The position numbers and the translations under genes were made by a program. From Poronia punctata (taxonomy: Eukaryota; Ascomycota; Sordariomycetes; Xylariales; Xylariaceae): 30,819 nt of DNA. Position 1 is the stretch's first letter, and every line of letters starts with the position of its first letter. The stretch lies in NCBI GenBank assembly GCA_022579005.1, contig MU401794.1, positions 1 through 30,819 on the forward strand. The letters run 5' to 3'. Shown piece after piece: positions 21,021 to 30,819 of this stretch. The notes beneath the pieces were generated by a model. The model saw only the letters and a list, made by a program, of their open reading frames with translations, ran no database searches and was not told where the DNA came from.

Positions 21021-22440
21021 ATTTTAATATATTTTTTAAAAAAATAAATAAACTTATTAAAATATAAATATTAAAAATAAAGCTTTATAATAATAATTAT
21101 ATAAAACTTTATAGTAATAATTATAATAATTATAATATTTTTAATATATATTTATAATAATAAATTAAACTATATTTTAAGTTAAATTATTTTAATATTA
21201 AATTAAATAAATTTACTATAAAAAGTTTTAGTATTTTTTATATATTAATTAATTTATTAACCTATTTTTTATTATTTAAGTTATATATAATATATTTAAA
21301 TATTAAATAGTTTAACTTTTACTTTACTTATAATAACTATAAAGTAAAATATGCTTTATATATTTTCCTTTTTTTATTATATACTTTTTATTTTATTTTA
21401 TTTTTATTTTTAAAGTTATGTTTATTAAATAACTTGATTTTTTTTACTTAGTATTATATATAATATATAATATATATATTTTTATATTAAGTAAATACTT
21501 TTTTTTGTTAATTATTATATATAACCTCTTTATTAATAGCTTTAAAATGATTATAGCATAATATATAAAACTTGTAATTAATCTTTTAATTAATATACTA
21601 TATATATTATACTTTTTAAAATAAGCATTGCTTTTCTTTTTAATATTAGGTAAAATATTGCTTAATTTGCTAATATATACTAAACGCTTTTTTACTTTAA
21701 TAATAATTATATAATTATCTTTAATATAAACCTATTATTTATTATAAAGTTTAGCTAATCTTAAAGCGTCTTTAATTATATAAACTTTGCTTTTTAAGTG
21801 CTAGGTATAAATAGCTTATAAAAATAACTTAATAAACCTTTTAGTGCTATAAAAGGTTTAGTTTATATATAAGCTTTTTTACTTATTTAGTAATTATAAG
21901 TAAACTAATATATTATTAAAACTATTTATAAAATAGTTTTTTTAGTAAGTAAAATCTTTTATATAGTTTAAATTATATTTTATTTTTTATATTATAGTTT
22001 TCTATTTATTGTTTTTTATTATAATAATTTCTTTTACTTAAAGCTATAAAATTAATAGCTATTTAAGCTTTTTATTAGTATAATTATTAACTTATATTAT
22101 AGTTTATTAAAATAAAAACTATTTAGTTAATTAATATTAGTTTAACAGGCTTAAATTTTAAAACTACTTTATTTAAAAATTTACTAATAGTTGCTTATTA
22201 AAAGTTATTTATAGTATATTAAAGTGCTATAATTATTAAAGTTTATACAATGTTTAATACTTTATAATAGTATTTAATACCATTTTTTACCTCTTAGTTT
22301 TTATATATAAATTAACTACTAATTAATATATAAAATAAAAGTTGTATTAGTTTTGCGTGATAATTATTTAAAAGATTAGTGTATTTAATAAAAACTAGCA
22401 CTATTATATATTAAAGGATTTACTTTTAAAACCCCCCTTT
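21021..22440. mobile_element. Element E interior, truncated and RIP-mutated
   Basis: The first 45 bp or so match the left interior of copies A and F; after that I could not follow the alignment. No reading frame survives. The sequence before the next LTR differs from the family's right-end interior, so E appears truncated or interrupted rather than closed by that LTR. A preserved run CCCCCC at 22432-22437 directly precedes element F. Confidence 0.5.
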
Positions 22441-22652
22441 TATTAAAACTTAGCAGTATAGCTAAAATATATAATTATATTAATTAAATATATTAAAGGG
22501 CACTTTTCTCTTTATTATAAAGTTTTTTTATACTAAAACAATAAAAGAAAACCTTTTATAAAAAGGCATTTTTTTATATAATAGTTTTTTTTAGCTATTT
22601 TTCTTTTACTATATAAGCATTGTTTTTATTTTAGGTTTTTATTTATTTATTA
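22441..22652. repeat. Left LTR of element F
   Basis: About 212 bp starting TATTAAAACTTAGCAG, aligned through the middle block (TATACTAAAACAATAAAAG, CTATATAAGCATTG). The right end is more diverged than in other copies. It is followed by ATAAACTAACTTATTAAAC, as in copy A, so it is a left LTR in the common orientation. Confidence 0.7.
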
Positions 22653-25600
22653 AATCTAATATATATTTATAAAATAAACTAACTTATTAAACTATTTTAT
22701 AATTAAAATTAAAGCTTTAAATAGTAGTATATAAAGCTTTATAATTATAAATATAGTATTTTTAATTATTTTATTTAATGTTTTTACTTTTTAATACTTA
22801 TATAATAACTAGTTAAAGTATTTTTTAAAGCTATATATAAAGGTTTTAGCAATAAGGTAGTTATAAGGTAATGTTGCTAGCAATTTTAAAAACTAAGTAT
22901 ATTAGATAACTTTTGTCTAGTTAGCTAAGTAAGTAATTAAACTAGCTAAAAGGATTAAAAAAAAGTATAACTAACTAAGCTTTAGCTATTAGTTAATATA
23001 GGTTTAGCTTATATATAGTTTATATATTTATAGCATAGCTAGTAGGTTTTATAAGTAGGTGCCTTATTATACTGCCTCCTTTTTTAAGTTAGTAGGTTTT
23101 AGCAACTTTAATAATTATATATATTTTTACTAATTAGGCTTATATTTAATTTTTTTAATTAAATTGCCTGTTCTTTTTAAAAAAGCTGTTTTTTTGTTAA
23201 CCTATTAGCTATAAGTAGCTTTATATATTTTTTCAATTTTAACTTTTAATTTTAGTTATTTAGTTTTTTTAGCTTTTAATTTTTAAATCCTTTTGCTAAT
23301 TAACTGCTGTTATGCTGCTTTTAAAAGTGTTGCATTTTGCTTTTATATATATATATATATATTTAATAAAGCTATAAGTTAATTATTTTTTAATTATTAT
23401 ATACTAAACTTTTTTTATAAAAAGCCTAGTTAAAATATATTGCTTAATATTTATAGCTAAAAGCTTTATATTCGCTATGTTTTTATAATATATAATAACT
23501 GTTAAATTTATTACTTTTATACTTTTAGCTTTGTTAACTATATTATTTATAAGCAAAACTATTATAATTATTGTACTATATATTTACTACTTTATTTTTT
23601 TAAGTTCTTTGCTTTAATATTGTTTTTTAAATTTTTTATAGCTTTTAAAAGCATAGCTTAAGTTATTATTTAATATATAGTTTTTTTTTATTAGCATATT
23701 GATAATAAATGTTTAATATATAGAAAAGTTTAAGTTAATAATATAAATACTATGTTTAATAACTTTTTTATAATTAAAATTAGCTATTTTGTTTTTTGCT
23801 TTAAAAAAGTCGGTTTAGCTTTTTAAAAAGTAGTTAATTATAAAAAGAAACTATAATCTTTTATAATAAACTTTCTTTAGACTGCCTTTTTTTATAAGCT
23901 TACCTTTTTTTATTGCTTTATAGCAATTTTTATTTAAGTTTAAATAGTTAATATATATAGCGCTTATTTAATAATTTATTTTTATATTAATTTTTTAGTA
24001 TTAATTTAGTAATTAAAACCTTTAGCTTTTTTTTAAGTTAGTAAAAAAACTAATATGCTTTATACTTAGTGTTAAAAAAAACGCTATTTTATACAATGTA
24101 TATATATATATTGCTTAGCTATACGCGCTTATTATAAACACTACTAAGTTAAAGCTTAACTATATTTAGCTTTATAGAAAAAGCCTTTATATTATTTTAA
24201 ATATTAACAATAATTATTAAAACTTTTTTATTTATAACGTTTACTTTATGCTAGCTATTAGCTTTATTTATACTTTTTATTATATTGCTATATTTATTTT
24301 TTACTATAAACATTTTAATAGTTTTATATATATTAACCTTTTAGCTTATATTTAGCTTTTAACTACTAACCTTTTATTTAGTAATAATATTTTATATATT
24401 TAGTAATTTAATTATATTTTTAAGTTAAATTGGTTTTTTTAAATATAAATTTAGTTTTTTATAGTACTATAGGTTAGCTTAGTTGTTTAATAATAGCTTA
24501 CTATTTTTTTATTATCTAAGTTTATATTTTTTAATTTTAAGTGCTTATATACTAATATAACTATATTACTTATTATTTTACTTAATATAAACTTTTTTAA
24601 CTTTTTTTTTATTTTAGTTTTGTAGTTAGCTTATATTTACTAAGTATTTACCTAGCTTTTAAATATTATATTTTACTAGCTAGCTTTTTTATTTTACTAA
24701 GTATTTTTATTTATTTTAGTTTTTTTAATACTAAATAATATTTCTTTTTTCTTTTTACTTATTTTTTAATATAAACAGCGTTGTTTTACTAGCATTTTTT
24801 TAGCTAATTTATTTATAGCTTAAATAATAATATATAAAGTATATTATAAACTTAAAAATAAATTTTAAACAACTTAATTTAATATACTTAAATTTTTACT
24901 TTTTTAAAAACCTTAACTTAAATATATATAAAAGATAGCTTTTTTTTGCACTTAAACTTAAAATATATTTTTAATAGCTTTATTATATTACTTGCTTAGA
25001 AACTTTTTTAATATATAATGTTTATTATAATACTTTAATATTAATTTAACTGCTTACTTTTAATACTTATAAACTATATAATATATAGCTTTTATTTACT
25101 ATAGCTTTTTTTATACCTTTTAAATATTAAATTTAAGTTGCTTTAATATATATTTAATATTTTTTAAATAGTATTTATATAATGCTTTAAATAATAAGTA
25201 GCTTATAGTAGCATATTAACTATTATTATTTATAAACTTAGCTTTTACTAGTACTTTAACTTAGCTATTTAGCTTACTAATATAAAAAATATAAAAATAC
25301 TTTTTTAAAGTTTAGTATATTTATTTTATTTAGCTATTAGTTTAAAAGTGCTATATAATAAATAGCTGCTAATACATTTTTTATACTTTATAAAACCTTT
25401 TTTAAAATTTGCTTATAATAAGTTTATTTTTATTACTTATAATTTTTTAAAAAAACCTATATTAGCAATTTACTTTATAATATATAATTACTATAAGCTT
25501 AGTAGCGTTAAACGTTTTTTATATAAAAATAAATAATACTATTTTTATAAACTAATTTATAATAACTAAACTTATATTATAAACATTACTATTTGCTTTT

Positions 25601-26540
25601 ATATATAAAAGCAATTTTATAATAAAATTTAAGCTAATGTTTTAAAAAAGGTATTTTAGTAAAAGTAATAATTAAAGCTTTTTATAAAGCTTATACTTTA
25701 TCTTTTAAGCTTTTTTATACTATATATAGCTAGCAACGTATTTTTAAACATTTTGCTTTAAACCTTTTTAATAAAACTTATACTATAATAACTTAGCTAT
25801 TTTTTTATATGCTTAGCTTTAAAGTTATTATAATACTAATATATTAGTTGCTTTACTAAAGCTTTTAAAGCTAAAATTACTAGCTACTTTTTAAAGTATA
25901 ATATACTTTTACTATTAATATAATATGTTTTATATATTTTAGCTTTATAGCGTATAAGTTTTACTAGCTTTATAAAAGTAAAGCTTTTAGTTTATAGTTT
26001 ATAATCTATTTTATAAAATTACATTAAAGCTCCTAGTTTAAAAGCTATTTTGCTTTAAGCTAACCTTTTGGCTTTAGTATATAAAACATATTAATTATAA
26101 ATAATAACTTTAGCTTTTTTTTTAAAACAAAGCAATTTTTATACTTTTAGTAGTAGCTTTTACTAAATAAGTTATTACTATAACAGCCGTGCCTATTAAT
26201 TTAAGGTTACGTGATCTAAAAAATAGTTATATAACCTATAAACTATATATATTATTATAAAGTAGGTTTAAGGTAATACTAAACACTGCCTTTATTTAGC
26301 AAGGCCTACTTAGCAAAATAATTTAATTAGTTATATACTTATATTTTTAGCTAAGTATTTATATATAGGTAGCAAGAAAATAGATTTTAGCGCAGCTAGT
26401 TTTTTTTTTTTAACTTAAAATCTTTTATATAGCGTTAATATATAGCTATTATGCTTTACTAATTATTATACTATTTTAAGTTTTATTAATTAATTGCTTT
26501 TATATAATTAATTTACTATTTACTTTATACTTTTTACTAA
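22653..26540. mobile_element. Element F interior, RIP-mutated; right LTR not found
   Basis: The first 200 bp match copy A 8215-8390 (for example ACTAGTTAAAG and the preceding TTTTTAATTATTTTATTTAA-like run). The stretch stays T-rich on the + strand like A. No right LTR was found at the expected distance near 28000. Composition changes around 26540, so F is probably truncated or interrupted. A (TA)n run lies at 23344-23362. No reading frame survives. Confidence 0.5.
23344..23362. repeat. (TA)n microsatellite
   Basis: About nine TA units in a row inside element F. Simple sequence, with no role assigned. Confidence 0.8.
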
Positions 26541-29500
26541 ATTTAGCAGCTAAAAAATAAAATTATTAACTTTAACTTAACTTAACTTAACTAGACTTTA
26601 TATATATAACTAATATTTATATATAACTAATTAACTTAAAACCTTATATACTATAGTGCATAGTAAGCAACCTAACTTATTACTATAAAAAATAGCTTTT
26701 TTGCTATAACTAATACTTTTATTTTTAATAACTTTAAGTTAAAAAAAAAACTAATTTTAACTTTAAAAAAGAAAACTTAACTAATAGTTTAATATTACTA
26801 AAGCTATAAATAACCTTACTACTTTAATAGCTTTTATTACTAATATAGCTAACTAGCTTATTATTTTTACTAAAAAACAAGCTTTAGCACTTAACTTAAC
26901 TAACTTTAATACTATAGCCCTTTAAGCTTTTTTTATTAAATTTTAATAAATATAAAATAAGCTAAAGTAAATTAATATATAAGTTAATATAAAAAGTATT
27001 TTTGCTAGCAACTATATTATAACCTTTTAAAAATATATTATTTTACTAAGCAGTACTTTTAGCAAAAGCACTTTTATTGCTTAAAGCTTAGCTACTAATT
27101 TTACTTTTTAACTTATTATTACTTTAATTAATATATTTAACTTTTATTTTAAAAAAAAAATTTAAGCTAAAAGTTTTAAACTTTTAATTTTTAATAAAAA
27201 AACTAATAACTTTAATAGTTAAGTTTAAATAATTGCTTTAAAGCTTAATTTTAATATATATACCTTTTATAATAAAAAATAATAATTAAAATATATATTT
27301 GCATGCTTTTTTAGCTAGCTTTAGTAATAAATTAAAGTATGTTTTAATGCTTATAACTATAAAGTAGGCTTTATATATATTACTAAAATAATTTAAGTTT
27401 TTAAAATTGTTTATAAATTAGTTAACTAAATAAAAGCTACTGCTTAAAAGCTTACTACTATAAACTTTAATAACTTTTTTACTTAAAATATTTTAGTTTA
27501 TATTAGCTATTTTATTAAGTTATTAATTTAAGCTTATAAACTATACTTTTTTTAAAAAAAAAAGCTATATTATAATATAAAAGTTTTAATTAGCTACGTT
27601 TTTTATGCTTATATTTATAACTTAAGCGTTTTTTATAAAACGTTTTATAAGTTTTTTTTTAAAAAATGCTTAATTAATAAGTTAAAAACTAAAAGTAAAA
27701 AGCGAAAGCTAAACTAATAATATAACTTTATAAAAGTATAACTTTAAACTAAAAACTTTTTATTTTAATTTTAAAGCTTACTACTTATAAGTAATTATTT
27801 AAAACTAGAAAAAAAGTTTACTAAAAAAATAATATTTACTTTAATTATAGTAAAAAAAGCTATATAATTAAAAACTATTTTTAATTTTAAATTAACGCTT
27901 TTTTTTGCTAAACTAGCAAAAAAAATAAAAAAAAATATTTTAATTAAAAAATTTATTTTTTTAAAAATTATTTTATTTTATAAATTAAAAAACCAGCCTA
28001 GCTACTTTAAGTTTTTATAATAGCTTATATATTTATTATAGCTAAATTAAGTAGCAAAAATAAAATTACTAAATTTAAATATTTTATTTAAATTTAAATT
28101 AATAACTTTAAAATATAAACTATTACTTTATATAATATTAAAGTAAATGCTTACTTTTTTATTAATACTTTATTAGCTTTATTATTTTATAAATAACTTA
28201 AAGCTTTATTAACTTGTTTAAAAAAGCTTATTTAACTTTTTAACTATAAAAGCTAACTTATTAGTATTGTTTTTTAAACGCTAATAGCTAGCTTAAAAAT
28301 TAATAGCTACTAATTTATTAATTAAACTTTTTAAGTTATTAATATTAATAATAAAGTTATTATTAGTTTATAATAAATAGCTTAATATTTTATTACTTTA
28401 AATTATAAGCACTGCTAATTATTATAAATTAAAAAAACTTTACTTTTTTCTATATATTTACTTATAATTTTTTTAGCAAAAAAAGATTTAGTTATACTAA
28501 CTAAACAACTTGCTTACTAATAAAATACTAACTATTAAATGCTAAGCTAAATTAATATTATTAGCTATTATAATATAATAAGCTTTTTATTTGCTTTACT
28601 ATAGCTATTATTTAATTTTTTAGCTTAACTAATTAAAATAACTAAAAAGCTATTATTTTAATTACTATATTAATTTAGCACTTTATATATATTTAAAAAT
28701 AAAAATCTTAAAATTACTAAATTTAGCAAGCTAATACTTATTAAATATATAAAGCAACTTTTAAGCTTGCTAGCATAAGTTAATGCTTTTTTTTTAACTA
28801 TAAGCTTTATTAATTTTTTTATAAATAAAAACTTAAAATATATTACTTAAATATATTAGTTAATTTTACTTTAATTTACTTATTTAAAAAGCTTTTTTTT
28901 TAAAAAAAAAAGCTAATACTTTATTTTTTTTTTACTTTAGCTTTAATATAAAATTAAAACTAACTAATAAAGTACTTTTTGCTAGTTTTTTTAAGTTTTA
29001 AATATTAGTTAAATATATTTTTTTTAAAAAAAAACTATAAATAAACTTTTTACTTTTAGTTTTATTAAACCTTATATAAAGCTTTATACAGCTTTTATAT
29101 TTTTTACTTTTAAACTAAAGTTTATTTAAAAAATAATTTTATATTAACTATTATTAGCAAAATTATTATTTTAAAAATTATATTATTATTACTTTAAATA
29201 TTAATAAAACTATTTTTAATTGCTATAATGCTTATTATATATTAAAGTTTAATATTATTAAAGCTTTTTATTATTTATAAATAACTTTATTTTTTAAACA
29301 TTTAACTACTTTTTAAACTTATATAAGTACTTACTAATAAAAAGTCTTGCTATTTAAATTAAAAGTAAAACTAGCTTAATAGCAATTTTTTATTAATATT
29401 TAATTATAAAACCTATTTAATTAATATACTAGCGCTTATACTAATAACGTTTTAGTTTATTTATAAAAAAAGCTTTAATATTAAAAAAACTATAAAAAGG

Positions 29501-30819
29501 TTATTTGCTACTTATTTTTTGCTAGCTTATAAAGTAATATTAATAAGTTTTAATTTAATGCTTAAAAAGCTAACTATTTAAGTATAATTATTAAAGTAAG
29601 CAAATATATTTTTATTAACTTAATTAAAACTAAAGCTATTATAAAATAAAAGTTTTTAAAACTTTATAATATTATTACTATTTATTTATTTTTTATTTTT
29701 TATAACTATATTTATATTTTTATTTACTATGCTAGCAAAGCTGCTAAGCTACTAAATTAACTTTTAAAAAAAAACTTTTTATTTTAAGCTTTAAATAAAA
29801 AGCTTTTTTTAACTAATTTAAAGAGCTAGCTTATACTATACTAGTATTTACTTTTTTTTAGCTAGGTTTTTTAACTTAAATAAAAGCTAATATATTTTAT
29901 AATACTATTAAAAGTATTATTTTTTAATTATAACTTAATAAAAAATAAAAGCTTATTAGTTATTTTTTTAAAATTATAATACTTACTAAGTAAGCTTATT
30001 TAATATAAAATAAAAAAGATTTAGCTATAGTTTAGATTTTTAGTTATTTTTATAATAAATTATTAAGTACCTAAATTATTATTTTTAATAATTACTAAGC
30101 TTTAATTTATGTTTTTACTAAACGCTACTTAAAATTATATTAAGTAGCTTAGCTAAACTTTTTATATAAGTTTACTATTAAGTAAAAGTATTGCTTAAAA
30201 AAAGAAAATATAATTGCTAATATATTATTTTATAAAACTATTAACTTTTTTATTATTAAAGCTTATAAAAAAAAATTTAAATATTTACTTTAATTTTTTT
30301 AAAAAATATTATAAGCTTTTACTTTTAAGCTATAATTGCTTTTATTAAAGTTTAACTATTTTTTATGCCTTTATTTTTAATAATACTAAAAAAACTAAAG
30401 TTAGTTAACTTAATTATTAAAAAAAACTAACTTTAAAACTAAGCACTTATAAAAAAAAGCTAGTTATTTTAGCTATTACTTAAAATAGCTTAATATTTTT
30501 TTAAACAAGTTTAATTTAAAAAGCTTATATATTTAAGTTATAAGCTTATAGTAGCTAAAATAAAATAAATTAAGCTTTTTTAATTAACTATTACTAGCTT
30601 AATTTTAAAAAAAAAATTTATAATATATTTATAACTACTAAAATTGCTAATATAATAAAAACTTTTATAATAAAATACTAAGCTTTTTATATTTATTACT
30701 TTTTTTTTAGTATATATAAAATACTATTATAGTTAATAAAAAAAATATGCTAAAAAATAAGCATAGCTATAATTATATATAATGCTTTATTAATAAGTTT
30801 AGCTGCTTAATTACTACTA
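26540..30819. other. RIP-mutated AT-rich block of different strand composition, unidentified repeat
   Basis: The left border is marked by tandem AACTT units (about 26568-26592). To its right the + strand has clearly more C than G, whereas element F is T-rich. For example 26761-26820 has about 8 C and 3 G. No LTR of either family, no long frame and no RNA gene were seen up to the window end. It is probably another inactivated transposon or several; a LINE-like or LTR origin cannot be decided by eye. Confidence 0.4.

Noticed and set aside
22430..22440. CCCCCC run before the F LTR as a polypurine tract of a minus-strand element
   Set aside because: It lies on the outer side of a left LTR, where no such tract belongs for either orientation.
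20816..22652. E and F LTRs as the two ends of one short 1.8-kb element
   Set aside because: Both are followed by the same left-end interior, and the sequence before 22441 lacks the family's right-end interior, so both are left LTRs of separate copies.
27325..27430. Zinc-knuckle-like run (CFNAY...) suggesting a LINE ORF1 in the right-hand block
   Set aside because: Restoring the cysteines needs several transversions, which RIP does not make, and ligand spacing is wrong.

Overview
The window looks like nuclear DNA of a filamentous ascomycete (Pezizomycotina). Short introns with GT...AG ends and CTGAC/CTAAT branch sites, and a LIM-LIM-RhoGAP gene of the fungal Rga type, point to this. So do large AT-dominated tracts with the signature of repeat-induced point mutation (RIP): CpA and CpG almost gone, TpA everywhere, and the remaining C mostly followed by T. 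Genus cannot be fixed; the linker of the Rga-like protein recalls Eurotiomycete-type proteins, but this is only an impression.

Layout. 1-15611 is an AT-rich block built mostly of mutated LTR retrotransposons. One LTR family (about 205-215 bp, TATTAAAACTTAG... at the left end, ...ACCTATTA at the right) occurs six times in one orientation: right LTR of copy B (5167-5381), both LTRs of a full-length copy A (7998-13558, with a 5-bp CTTTT target duplication), right LTR of remnant D (15407-15611), left LTR of E (20816-21020) and left LTR of F (22441-22652). Between B and A lies a different, compact 2380-bp element C (5600-7979) with 195-bp LTRs, GCTAA target duplications and a recognisable Gag zinc-knuckle fossil, but too little room for a normal pol. 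A short stretch (5382-5594) between B and C escaped heavy mutation.

15612-20815 is a normal-GC island of about 5.2 kb with one gene: a complete six-exon reading frame (16358-20176, 1133 residues) for a Rho-family GTPase-activating protein with two N-terminal LIM domains, a central coiled coil and a C-terminal RhoGAP domain with its arginine finger. About 0.75 kb of promoter/leader and 0.64 kb of 3' flank fill the rest, and each edge of the island abuts an LTR of the same family.

20816-30819 is again AT-rich: E, F and, from about 26540, a block of different base asymmetry with no recognised termini or coding.

Only the RhoGAP gene is likely to make a protein. It would act on Rho/Rac/Cdc42-type GTPases in polarity, septation and cell-wall control. 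The repeats are inactivated fossils. No CRISPR, rRNA, tRNA or gene cluster was found. The most unusual items are the gag-only-like element C and the bracketing of a core gene by mutated elements; I found no convincing new biochemical system.
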